Source of the DNA: Dermatophilaceae bacterium
Lineage (GTDB): Bacteria; Actinomycetota; Actinomycetes; Actinomycetales; Dermatophilaceae
DNA: 64,000 nt
Direction: 5' to 3'
Assembly: GCA_014377705.1 (NCBI GenBank)
Contig: JACMPC010000135.1
Span: forward strand, 1-64,000
In this document: positions 40,014 through 48,341 of the stretch, one piece after another
Layout of the letters: the number at the start of each line of letters is the position of its first letter
How positions within the stretch are numbered: the stretch's first letter is position 1
Translations under genes and position numbers: made by a program
Notes under the pieces: model-generated
The model's database searches: none
Seen by the model: the letters and a program-made list of their open reading frames with translations, nothing else
Told to the model about the DNA's origin: nothing

Positions 40014-40829
40014 GTGTCGCACAGTCCGCATGATGCCCGCCACCGTGCACGCCACCAGGCAACACCCAAACCACGCCGCCTCGTCGCCGGCCTGGCGCTG
40101 CCCACCTCAGTCGCTGTGGCGCTGATGTTCTGCGCGACCGGCGCAGCGGTGGCAACGTCCTCCAAGGCCCAGTCTGCCGGCTTTGGCCAGAGGGCCGCGA
40201 CCCTGGCCTCACCGCGGACCACGGCAGCCTCACCCGATGCCCTGGGCGCCCGCCACCTCAAAGAAATCGCTCTCGCCCAGGCCGTCGCACGTGACAGCCG
40301 GGCCAAAACGGTCGCGCGTGACGTGGCCGTCGTCCGGGCCGGCACTGTCGCCCGTGGAGTCGAGCGCAAGAAGCTCGCGGCGAGGGCCGTGGAGGCCAAG
40401 CGGGCGGCGAGGGCCGTAGAGGCCAAGCGGGCGCTGGTTCGCAGCTGGCGGCTGCCGATCACGAACCCCGTCAAGACGTCCGGCTTCGGCTATCGTTGGG
40501 GCCGCCTGCACGCAGGCGAGGACTTCGCGGTCTCTGTCGGAACCCCCCTGGCGTCCATGTCGACCGGCAAGGTGGACTTCGCCGGCCCGATCTCCGGGTA
40601 CGGCATCCTGGTCAGGATTCGCTACTGGGACGGGACCATCAGCTACTACGGGCACATGTCGAGTGTCTCGGTCAACAAGGGTGACTCCGTTGACCCCGGA
40701 CAGGTCGTCGGGCGGTCGGGCAACACCGGCCACTCGACCGGTCCGCACCTGCACCTGGAGATCCACCCCGACGGCGGCGACCCCGTTGATCCCGGACCCT
40801 GGCTCACGCGTCACAACATCGCCTCCTAG
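40014..40829 (+). CDS. Exported M23-family (LytM-like) peptidoglycan endopeptidase
   Basis: A 271-residue exported protein. A signal/anchor lies near residues 28-50, followed by an Ala/Arg/Lys-rich helical region with a repeated AARAVEAKRA motif (about 115-140), likely coiled coil. The C-terminal M23 domain has the zinc ligands His and Asp in LHAGEDFAV and the HLH of GPHLHLEI, all intact. It should cleave peptide cross-bridges or regulate hydrolases. GTG 40014 sits eight bases after GAGG; the TTG two codons earlier is too close. Confidence 0.88.
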   Translation: MSHSPHDARHRARHQATPKPRRLVAGLALPTSVAVALMFCATGAAVATSSKAQSAGFGQRAATLASPRTTAASPDALGARHLKEIALAQAVARDSRAKTVARDVAVVRAGTVARGVERKKLAARAVEAKRAARAVEAKRALVRSWRLPITNPVKTSGFGYRWGRLHAGEDFAVSVGTPLASMSTGKVDFAGPISGYGILVRIRYWDGTISYYGHMSSVSVNKGDSVDPGQVVGRSGNTGHSTGPHLHLEIHPDGGDPVDPGPWLTRHNIAS

Positions 40830-40935
40830 CCAGCCTCGCGCCGCAGGGCCCCGGCAACACACTCTCACGGGTCCCCCGCCAAGCCACCCGCCGGCGTCAG
40901 GGCGACCCGCCCTCGGAGGTTCGCCGGCAGGGTGT

Positions 40936-43338
40936 TCAGAGCTTCTCGAGCGGGGCGTAGCGCAGAAGCAGCCGCTTGACCCCGGTTTGGGTCCCGAAGT
41001 CGACATGCGCCATGGCCTTGTCACCCTCACCCTCGACCCGCACCACCGTGCCCAGGCCGAACGAGTCGTGGCTGACCCGGTCGCCGGACCGCAGCAAGAT
41101 CATCGGCCGGTTCCCCGGAGACCAGACCCCGGGACGCCCTGCCAGGGTCGCCACGGCCGGGGCGGATGCCGACCGCATACCGGTGGTCTCGGTGCGCTGC
41201 CAGTCGAGCAGGTCAGCGGGAATCTCATCAAGGAAGCGCGACGCCGGGTTGTACTGCGGCGATCCCCACCCTGAGCGCACGATCGCCCTCGAGAGGTGCA
41301 GCCGCTCGCGGGCGCGGGTGATACCGACATAGGCCAGGCGCCGCTCCTCCTCAAGCTCCTTGTTGTCGCCCAGCGCGCGCACATGGGGGAAGGTACCGTC
41401 CTCCATCCCGGTGAGGAAGACGACCGGGAACTCCAGGCCCTTGGCGGTGTGCAGGGTCATCAGCGTCACCACGCCATTGTCGACACCGGCGGCCGCGTCA
41501 TCAGAGCCGCCGGGGATCTCGTCGGCGTCGGCAACCAGCGAGACCCGCTCGAGAAAGGCCTCCAGCGAGCCCTCCGGCTCTGACTCGTCGAACTCCCGCC
41601 CCACCGCAACCAGCTCGGCGAGGTTCTCGACCCGGGTCTCGTCCTGCGGGTCCTGGCTCGCCCGGAGCTCGGCGAGGTAGCCGGTCTGCTCGACCACCGC
41701 CTCCAGCAGGTTCCCCACCCCTGAGCCGCCTTCGTGGACCGTTCGGAGCGCCTCGAGCAGAGAGGTGAAGGCCGTGATCGCGGTCAGCGAACGGGTCGCG
41801 ATGCCCACGGCGTCCTGCGGGTGACCCAGGGCAGCGACAAAGGGTATGCGCTCACGTTCCGCGAGCTGGGCGATACAGGCAACTGCTCGATCACCGATGC
41901 CCCGTTTGGGGACGTTGAGGATCCGTCGCAGGTTGACCGTGTCGGTGGGGTTGGAGATCACCCGCAGGTAGGCGAGCGCATCCTTGACCTCTCGCCGCTC
42001 GTAGAAGCGTGTCCCGCCCACGACCTTGTAGGGCAGCCCGACCCGGACGAACACCTCCTCGATGGCGCGCGACTGGGCGTTGGTGCGGTAGAAGACGGCC
42101 ACGTCCCTGGGCTTCACACCGTGCTTATCGCCGAGGCTGTCGATCTGCCGGGCGACGAAGGCGGCTTCGTCATGCTCGGAGTCTGCGACGTAGCCCACGA
42201 TCTTTGCGCCGTCACCGGAGTCGGTCCAGAGGTTCTTGATCCGGCGGTCGGAGTTCTTGGCGATCACGGCGTTGGCCGCGCGCAGGATGGTCTGGGTCGA
42301 GCGGTAGTTCTGCTCGAGCAGGATGGTCCGGGCGTCCGGGTAGTCCTGCTCGAACTCGACGATGTTGCGGATGGTCGCGCCGCGGAAGGCATAGATCGAC
42401 TGGTCGGCGTCGCCCACAACGGCCAGCTCAGCCGGGGGGAGGGCGCCGGGCTCGCTGCCCGTGTGGCCGACCAGCTCGCGCACGAGCTGGTACTGGGCGG
42501 TGTTGGTGTCCTGGTACTCGTCGACCATGACGTGCCGGAAACGCCGGTGGTAGTACTCGGCGACGTCGGGAAAGGCCTGGAGGATGTTCACCGTCACCAT
42601 GATCAGGTCGTCGAAGTCCATCGCGTTGGCCTGGCGCAGGCGAGCCTGGTACATCCGGTAGGCCTCGGCGACCATCCGCTCGTGATGGCTGGCCTCACCG
42701 AGGCCGGAGGAGTAGGTCTCCTCGTCGATCAGGTCGTTCTTGAGGTTGGACACCTGCGCGGAGAACGCCCGGGGGCGATACCGCTTGGGGTCCAGGTCGA
42801 GATCGCGCAGCACCATCGACATGAGGCGCTGGCTGTCGGCGGCGTCATAGATCGAGAAGGTCGACTTGAGCCCGACATGGGAGGCTTCCCGGCGCAGGAT
42901 CCGGACGCAGGCGGAGTGGAACGTCGAGACCCACATGCCGTGGCTGCGGGCGCCGATCAGAGAGGCGACGCGGTCGCGCATCTCGCCGGCGGCCTTGTTG
43001 GTGAAGGTGATCGCAAGGATCTGGCCCGGCCGGACCTCGCGCGCCGCCAGGAGGTGCGCGATCCGATGGGCCAGGACCCTGGTCTTGCCCGAGCCCGCAC
43101 CTGCGACGATCAACAGCGGCGCCCCCTGGTGCACGACCGCGGCCCGCTGCTGGGGGTTGAGCCCCATGAGCAGCATCTCCGGGTCGCGACTGACAGGGGC
43201 GGCGGAACCATGATCTCCGTCAGGTGCTGGCTCACCTCCGGCCTCCGCCCACGTCGGGACGCCATGGTGGTTCACCTCTGCGCTGGCGGCGGCAGGGCTG
43301 AGCCCGGGCAGGGAGAAGTCGCCAAAAAGAGTACTCAT
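40936..43338 (-). CDS. pcrA: UvrD/Rep-family DNA helicase PcrA
   Basis: An 800-residue superfamily 1A helicase that moves 3'-5' on DNA and removes stalled RNA polymerase and recombination filaments. Walker A is GAGSGKT (80-86), motif II is VDEYQDTNTAQY, motif III is GDADQSIYAFRGA, and motif VI is YVGITRARERL. The C-terminal ~50 residues (GDRVSHDSFGLGTVV) form the PcrA-type Tudor domain that contacts RNA polymerase. A ~55-residue N-terminal extension is unconserved. ATG 43338 is used; the frame continues upstream without similarity. Confidence 0.95.
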   Translation of the reverse strand: MSTLFGDFSLPGLSPAAASAEVNHHGVPTWAEAGGEPAPDGDHGSAAPVSRDPEMLLMGLNPQQRAAVVHQGAPLLIVAGAGSGKTRVLAHRIAHLLAAREVRPGQILAITFTNKAAGEMRDRVASLIGARSHGMWVSTFHSACVRILRREASHVGLKSTFSIYDAADSQRLMSMVLRDLDLDPKRYRPRAFSAQVSNLKNDLIDEETYSSGLGEASHHERMVAEAYRMYQARLRQANAMDFDDLIMVTVNILQAFPDVAEYYHRRFRHVMVDEYQDTNTAQYQLVRELVGHTGSEPGALPPAELAVVGDADQSIYAFRGATIRNIVEFEQDYPDARTILLEQNYRSTQTILRAANAVIAKNSDRRIKNLWTDSGDGAKIVGYVADSEHDEAAFVARQIDSLGDKHGVKPRDVAVFYRTNAQSRAIEEVFVRVGLPYKVVGGTRFYERREVKDALAYLRVISNPTDTVNLRRILNVPKRGIGDRAVACIAQLAERERIPFVAALGHPQDAVGIATRSLTAITAFTSLLEALRTVHEGGSGVGNLLEAVVEQTGYLAELRASQDPQDETRVENLAELVAVGREFDESEPEGSLEAFLERVSLVADADEIPGGSDDAAAGVDNGVVTLMTLHTAKGLEFPVVFLTGMEDGTFPHVRALGDNKELEEERRLAYVGITRARERLHLSRAIVRSGWGSPQYNPASRFLDEIPADLLDWQRTETTGMRSASAPAVATLAGRPGVWSPGNRPMILLRSGDRVSHDSFGLGTVVRVEGEGDKAMAHVDFGTQTGVKRLLLRYAPLEKL

Positions 43339-43415
43339 CGTGAGATCAACCCTACGTGTAGCGGGCGACAGCACAGCGCGCCAACTTCGCCGTTCTCGGC
43401 GCCCGGGCAACCGGG

Positions 43416-43937
43416 TCAGTCTCTTTCGGACTCCCCGGCCCGATTCCCGCCAGTCCCGCTGGTGGAACCCGCACCCTGGGACCAGACCGCGGTCGCCCCG
43501 CTGTGCCCGATCCGCACCGCCTGCACGACCGTCCCGGCCGAGGCCAGGACCGCGGTCACGGCCAGCAGGAGCGCGACCCACCTGGGAGCGCGCGGGGCCG
43601 CCGCCGCGCGCTCGTTCCAGCTCCACCACGTCAGGACGGCCGCGATAAGGAACAGTGCGAACACCCAGGGCACCAGGCCCTCGGCCAGGTCGGCATGGGT
43701 CTAGATCAGCGAGGTCTGCTTGACCCGGTCCTGCAGTGCCTCGCCGGACTGGGTGGAGAGGGGCACGAGGACCAGCGCCACCGCGGCAAGGCCGAGCGGT
43801 AGGAAGCGGGCCCCTCGGCGGAACGACGGCCACAGGGCGGCCAGGGCGACCACGAGCGCAGCGCTCGGGACGATGACCTCCGTCGCGTGAACGACAAGGG
43901 GGTGCAGCGGAAGTCCCATGATGGTGTCGAACATCAT
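43416..43937 (-). pseudogene. DUF2231 membrane protein, interrupted by an in-frame TAG
   Basis: Two consecutive pieces in one frame together make a normal ~170-residue DUF2231 protein: an N-terminal half (MGLPLHPLVVHATEV, two membrane helices, ending VKQTSLI) and a C-terminal half (THADLAEGLVPWVFALFLIA, two helices). They are separated by a single TAG at 43703-43701 with no frame shift. At this position a Glu (GAG) would suit the family, so one substitution would explain the break. AGGAGA precedes the start. Unless there is readthrough or a sequencing error, only a truncated two-helix product is made. Confidence 0.75.
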
Positions 43938-44065
43938 TCTCCTGGGGTAGATGCCTCAATGCCGGATTCTCGTGCGGGACCGCCGACGGGTCCGCGCGGG
44001 CGGAACCGAACCTACCGCGGTGGCCGGTCACGCGGCTGAACTGAGACGTGGCCTACCCTCGGGGC

Positions 44066-44611
44066 GTGACGACTCGACATACGGAATCGGAGACAGAGGG
44101 CTCGCGGGGCAGGTCGATCCGGACCGCGGAGCGAGACGACGTGCCTGCCATCCTCGGGCTGGTCCACGAGCTGGCGCTCTACGAGAAGGCTCCCGAAGCG
44201 GTCGAGGCGACACCTGGACACTTCCGCGCAGCCCTGTTCCCGCAGGCGGGCGCGCCCACCGCTTTCGCCCACGTCGCCGTCGTGGACGGGACAGTCGTCG
44301 GTGTGGCGATCTGGTACGTCACCTTCTCGACCTGGCTGGGACGCGGCGGGATCTGGCTCGAGGACCTCTACGTCTCGCCGGAACATCGCGGATCAGGCCT
44401 GGGCAAGGCCATGCTGGCGATGCTGGCGGCCGTGTGCGCCGCACGAGGCTATGGCCGCCTCGACTGGTCGGTGCTGAGATGGAACACGCCCTCGATCGGC
44501 TTCTACGACTCGATCGGGGGGCAGCCGCTGGACGAGTGGCTCACCTATCGGCTCGAAGGCCCGGCTCTGGACGCTCTGGCCGGGGCAGCCCCGGCCATGT
44601 CATCGGGTTGA
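44066..44611 (+). CDS. GNAT-family N-acetyltransferase (SSAT/thialysine-acetyltransferase-like)
   Basis: A ~181-residue GNAT. It contains VHELALYEKAPEAVEAT, then IWLEDLYVSPEHRGSGLGKA with the acetyl-CoA pyrophosphate loop, and WSVLRWNTPSIGFYDSIG. This order is typical of the spermidine/spermine or thialysine acetyltransferase type, which acetylates small primary amines. GTG 44066 is chosen over GTG 44048. Short imperfect repeats follow its stop. Confidence 0.85.
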   Translation: MTTRHTESETEGSRGRSIRTAERDDVPAILGLVHELALYEKAPEAVEATPGHFRAALFPQAGAPTAFAHVAVVDGTVVGVAIWYVTFSTWLGRGGIWLEDLYVSPEHRGSGLGKAMLAMLAAVCAARGYGRLDWSVLRWNTPSIGFYDSIGGQPLDEWLTYRLEGPALDALAGAAPAMSSG

Positions 44612-44641
44612 GTTTCCCTCCGCTCGCATCCTCGGACCGGG

Positions 44642-44683
44642 TTCAGACCCAGTTCAGCCCCCTTCAGACCCAGCTCAAACCCA
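44642..44683. repeat. Two imperfect 21-bp tandem repeats
   Basis: TTCAGACCCAGTTCAG plus spacer recurs once with a 21-bp period (TTCAGACCCAGCTCAA) in the gap between the GNAT and PIG-L genes. It is non-coding and of unknown role. Confidence 0.5.
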
Positions 44684-44725
44684 TTCAGCCACACTGACCG
44701 GACTCACCCAACGTAGGCTGGCCGC

Positions 44726-45478
44726 ATGACCCAGCGGACCTTCGGCCAGCCAGCCAGTCCGCGGCCCGACCATGAGATCCAGCGAATCCTGGTGGTGGCC
44801 GCCCATCCGGACGACTGCGACTTCGGCGCGGCCGGGACCATCGCCGGCTGGGTCGACGCCGGCGTGAGCGTCTCGATCCTCCTGTGCACCCACGGTGAGC
44901 AGGGCGGCTTCGAGGACAACAACCGAGAGCAGATGCCGACCATCCGCGAGCGCGAGCAGGGGGCCGCCTCCGCAGCGCTCGGCGTGACGGACGTGCGATT
45001 CCTTCCAGGACATCGCGACGGCTGGCTGGAGCCTTCGTGGGAGCTGCAACGCCAGATCGTCGAGGTCATCCGGGACGTCCGGCCCCAGCGGGCCCTGATC
45101 CAGTCCCCCGAGCGACGGTACGACCGGATTCAGGGATCCCATCCTGACCACCTTGCCGCGGGCGAGGCGGCCATCCGAGCCATCTACCCCGCTGCCGAGA
45201 ACCGGTACGCCTGGTCCGAGCTCATTGACCAGGGCCTGGAACCCTGGCATGTCAGCGAGGTCTGGATCATGGCTCACCCACAGGTGTCCCACGCCGTGGA
45301 TATGACCGACACCTTCGACCGCAAGGTCGCGGCACTGCAGGCTCATGCCTCCCAGACCGCTCACATGGGCGACCAGCTCGAGGAGTTCCTGCGAGGCTGG
45401 GGCGCCCGGGTGGCCGAGACGTTCGGACTCGGCCCGGGCCGGCTGGGCGAGAGCTTCCAGATCATGGATCTGGGCTGA
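44726..45478 (+). CDS. PIG-L family deacetylase
   Basis: A 250-residue zinc deacetylase of the LmbE/PIG-L family. The metal site is AHPDDCD near residue 26 with the later GSHPDHLAAG, and THGEQGGFEDNN lies near the active site. Members remove acetyl from GlcNAc-type sugars (MshB, Mca) but many substrates are unknown. This one lacks features that would let me call it MshB. It lies 4 bp ahead of the DedA gene and is probably co-transcribed. Confidence 0.88.
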   Translation: MTQRTFGQPASPRPDHEIQRILVVAAHPDDCDFGAAGTIAGWVDAGVSVSILLCTHGEQGGFEDNNREQMPTIREREQGAASAALGVTDVRFLPGHRDGWLEPSWELQRQIVEVIRDVRPQRALIQSPERRYDRIQGSHPDHLAAGEAAIRAIYPAAENRYAWSELIDQGLEPWHVSEVWIMAHPQVSHAVDMTDTFDRKVAALQAHASQTAHMGDQLEEFLRGWGARVAETFGLGPGRLGESFQIMDLG

Positions 45479-45482
45479 GCCG

Positions 45483-46214
45483 GTGAATGTCGACGCCCTC
45501 CTGATCAGCGTCTCCCCCCTGGTCGTCTATCTGCTGGTGGGACTGGTGATCGGGCTCGAGAGCATGGGCATCCCGCTGCCGGGCGAGGTGATCCTGGTGT
45601 CGGCGGCCCTGCTGGCAGCCCGCCAGGAGCTCGACATCTCCCCGGTCGGCGTCGCCGTGGCGGCCAGCGCCGGGGCCATCGTCGGCGACAGTATCGGCTA
45701 TCTGGCCGGGCGGCACTGGGGGGACCGGATGTTCACCGTCCTGGGACGCCGGTTCCCCAGGCATGCGAGCCCGGAAAGGGTCTCCTACACCGAGCACGTG
45801 TTCGCCCGGTATGGCGTGTGGGCCGTCTTCTTCGGCCGTTTCGTGGCGCTGCTCCGGATCTTCGCCGGGCCGGTGGCCGGTGCCCTGCGCATGCCCTACC
45901 CGCGCTTCCTGGCTGCCAATGCCCTCGGCGGGGTCGTCTGGGCCTGCGGGACCACGGCGGCGATCTACGCCCTGGGCACGAGGGCCGAGGACTGGCTCAA
46001 GGAATCGTCCTGGATCGGGCTTGTCCTGGCCGTCGCTGTCGCCATCGTCGTCTCGACCGTATTCCGGCGACGGCTGGAGCGGGCCGTGGCACGCCACGCC
46101 TCGGGGCGGGTGTCCCCTCAGTCCGCCGGGCAGGCAACCCACAGTGGGCGGCTCGAGAAAGTCAGCTCACAGGAGGTGCCGCCCGACGGCCCAGGCGGTC
46201 AGCTCATGACGTGA
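45483..46214 (+). CDS. DedA family membrane protein
   Basis: A 243-residue inner-membrane protein with about five hydrophobic segments. The conserved glutamate region is ESMGIPLPGEVILVSAALLA, and FFGRFVALLRIFAGPVAGAL is the family's arginine-containing motif. DedA proteins are implicated in lipid scrambling of undecaprenyl-phosphate or phosphatidylethanolamine and in membrane-potential balance. GTG 45483 follows the PIG-L stop by 4 bp. The 3' end overlaps the opposite-strand response regulator by 48 bp, an unusually long convergent overlap. Confidence 0.88.
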   Translation: MNVDALLISVSPLVVYLLVGLVIGLESMGIPLPGEVILVSAALLAARQELDISPVGVAVAASAGAIVGDSIGYLAGRHWGDRMFTVLGRRFPRHASPERVSYTEHVFARYGVWAVFFGRFVALLRIFAGPVAGALRMPYPRFLAANALGGVVWACGTTAAIYALGTRAEDWLKESSWIGLVLAVAVAIVVSTVFRRRLERAVARHASGRVSPQSAGQATHSGRLEKVSSQEVPPDGPGGQLMT

Positions 46215-46856
46215 GGACAGCTGCAGCTTGCGCAGCACCGAGGAGACATGGGTCTCCACGGTCTTGATCGAGATGAAGAGCTCCTTGGCAACCTCCTTGT
46301 ACTGGTAGCCGCGAGCGATGAGCCTCATCACCTCACGCTCACGCGCGCTGAGCCGGTCGAGCTCCTCGTCGATCACGGCGACCTCACCGGCCGCTGCGCC
46401 AAAGGCATCCAGGACGAAACCCGCCAGGCGCGGGCTGAACACGGCGTCACCGTCGGCAACCCGTCGGATCGCCTCGGTCAGGTCCTGACCGCCGATCGTC
46501 TTGGTGACGTAGCCGCGCGCGCCTGCCCGGATGACCGCGATGACGTCCTCCGCCGCATCGGACACCGACAGGGCCAGGAAGCGGACCGGCTCACCGGACC
46601 CGGTTGTGACTGACCCCGATCCGGTGATCACGTCGCTGCCCCCGTGGCCGTTCCCCCCGGGCAGGTGCACGTCCAGCAGGACGACATCGGGTCTGGTGGC
46701 GGCGACCACGACGATCGCCTCGTCGACGTCGCCGGCCTCCCCCACGATCAGCATCGACTCATCGAGCTCAGCCTTGACCCCGGAACGGAACATGCGGTGG
46801 TCATCGACCAGGACGAGCCTGATCGCAGTGGTCAGCGAATGCCGTGGCGCGTTCAT
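46167..46856 (-). CDS. NarL/LuxR-type response regulator
   Basis: A 229-residue two-component regulator. The receiver domain has VLVDDHRMFRSGV, the phosphoacceptor Asp in VVLLDVHLPGG, and a conserved Lys in GYVTKTI. A loop GHGGSDVITGSGSVTTGSGE inside the receiver is longer than normal. The DNA-binding LuxR domain is LSAREREVMRLIARGYQYKE through VETHVSSVLRKL. It shares one base with the stop/start junction of the PspC kinase and is its partner. Confidence 0.92.
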   Translation of the reverse strand: MNAPRHSLTTAIRLVLVDDHRMFRSGVKAELDESMLIVGEAGDVDEAIVVVAATRPDVVLLDVHLPGGNGHGGSDVITGSGSVTTGSGEPVRFLALSVSDAAEDVIAVIRAGARGYVTKTIGGQDLTEAIRRVADGDAVFSPRLAGFVLDAFGAAAGEVAVIDEELDRLSAREREVMRLIARGYQYKEVAKELFISIKTVETHVSSVLRKLQLSSRHELTAWAVGRHLL

Positions 46857-48217
46857 CAGCGGGTCCCTTCGGTTTCTGGTGAGGATGGGGGGTCTGCCGG
46901 CGAACCAGAGCTCGGCTGCGCCATGGAGTCTGACGCGGCCGCGGAGTCCGGCTGGGCCATGGAGTCTGGCGCGGCCGTCACGGGCAGGGTGATCGAGACC
47001 TCGGTGCCATGCTCCAGCCGGCGTATTCCTGCCGAGCCGCCATGCCGCCGCATGCGGCCAAGGATCGACTCACGGACGCCGAAGCGATCCTGCGGCACGT
47101 CCGCCAGGTCGAAACCCGGGCCGTGGTCCCGCACGAACGCCTCGACGACCCCCGGGCCCACCTCGACATAGACCGAAACCGGCGCGGCGCCGTGCCGCAC
47201 GGCATTGAGCAACGCCTCACGCAGCGCCCGCACCAACGCAGTTCCGCCGGGATCCAGCGTGCGATCACCGGTGACCACCAGCTCGATCGGGATGCCCCGG
47301 AGGTCCTCCACCTCGTGCGCGACCGCGGTCACCGCGGAGGCGAGGCTCGCCTGCGAGCCGACCGGGCCGGCATACAGCCAGCCGCGCAGCTCCCGCTCCT
47401 GGGCACGGGCCAGCCGGACCACCTCGGCGGGGTCACCAGCCTTGCGCTGGATCAGCGCGAGAGTCTGCAGGACGGAGTCATGCAGGTGTGCGGCGATGTC
47501 CGCGCGCTCGGTCTCACGGATCCGCTGGGTCTGCTCGGTGCGCAGGTCGGTCCAGAGACGCACCCCCCACGGCGCCGCGATCAGGGCCGCGCCGACCAGA
47601 ACCGCCACCGCCGCGATCCCCACATCCCACAGGCCGGCCAGCCCACGACCCTGGGTCGCCAGAACGACAACACCCACCGTGGCCAGCGTGATACCTATCC
47701 CCAGCCGTATCAGGCCTGCCCGTCGTCCGGCGGACCCCGTGTCCCGTGCCAGCCATCTGTCCCGTTCCGCATCGTCGAGCTTCGACCACGCGAGCACGGC
47801 GCCGGCGGCCACGGCCAGCAGCGGGATGAGCACGCCCAGACGCAGGTTGAGCCCCTGTTGCTGGGCGAAGAACACGCCCCCGACCACCAGCAGCCCCAGC
47901 CCGACGACCAGGTTGCGCACAGGCTCGCCGGCCGATCGGCTCGTCGCCGCCTCATCGGCACCCGGAGTGAGATCCTGGCCCAGCGACTGGGGCGTGAGCG
48001 CCCACAGAAAGAGGTAGGCCACGATGCCCGCGCCGCCCGCCAGGCAGGACAGCAGGAACGCCCACCGCACATAACGCACGTTGAGCCCGAGGTGCTCGGC
48101 GAGCCCGGCACAGACCCCGGCGAGGTGGCGGCCAGGGACCGGCCGCTCCATCCGGGGCACCGGCCGACGGGCACCGGGAACAATCGGTGACTGCGGAAGC
48201 TGGTATGGCCTGGGCAC
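46856..48217 (-). CDS. PspC-domain sensor histidine kinase (LiaS/NarX-like)
   Basis: A ~453-residue membrane kinase. An N-terminal PspC domain (GRHLAGVCAGLAEHLG through VAYLFLWALTPQ) is followed by several membrane helices and an HisKA_3-type phosphoacceptor ERADIAAHLHDSVLQTLALI, with the ATP site NAVRHGA and DHGPGFDL. The last ~30 residues are a Ser/Asp/Pro-rich tail with a repeated DSMAQPDS-like motif. GTG 48217 has GAGG eight bases upstream; GTG 48262 is an alternative. Envelope stress is the likely signal. Confidence 0.9.
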   Translation of the reverse strand: MPRPYQLPQSPIVPGARRPVPRMERPVPGRHLAGVCAGLAEHLGLNVRYVRWAFLLSCLAGGAGIVAYLFLWALTPQSLGQDLTPGADEAATSRSAGEPVRNLVVGLGLLVVGGVFFAQQQGLNLRLGVLIPLLAVAAGAVLAWSKLDDAERDRWLARDTGSAGRRAGLIRLGIGITLATVGVVVLATQGRGLAGLWDVGIAAVAVLVGAALIAAPWGVRLWTDLRTEQTQRIRETERADIAAHLHDSVLQTLALIQRKAGDPAEVVRLARAQERELRGWLYAGPVGSQASLASAVTAVAHEVEDLRGIPIELVVTGDRTLDPGGTALVRALREALLNAVRHGAAPVSVYVEVGPGVVEAFVRDHGPGFDLADVPQDRFGVRESILGRMRRHGGSAGIRRLEHGTEVSITLPVTAAPDSMAQPDSAAASDSMAQPSSGSPADPPSSPETEGTR

Positions 48218-48267
48218 GGTTCCATCCTCGCCCACATCCTGGGCCCGGGAGTCCCGGGACACCGATC

Positions 48268-48297
48268 TCAGGGTCAGATCAGGGTCGGGTCAGGGTC
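48268..48297. promoter_or_regulatory. Three 11-bp-phased direct repeats in the PspC divergent promoter
   Basis: TCAGGGTC occurs at 48268, 48279 and 48290, exactly 11 bp apart, between the PspC kinase and the divergent PspC/LiaF-like gene. ATCAGG (48278-48283) and CCTGAT (48301-48306) also form an inverted repeat. Helical phasing suggests a protein-binding site, perhaps for the adjacent response regulator. Confidence 0.5.
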
Positions 48298-48341
48298 GAA
48301 CCTGATGGCACACGCCTGCCCGGCAGCCCAGAATCGTTGAT

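Noticed and set aside
41734-43704. A 656-codon plus-strand open frame opposite pcrA
   Set aside because: It mirrors the helicase codons, contains no recognisable motif, and ends within the DUF2231 region.
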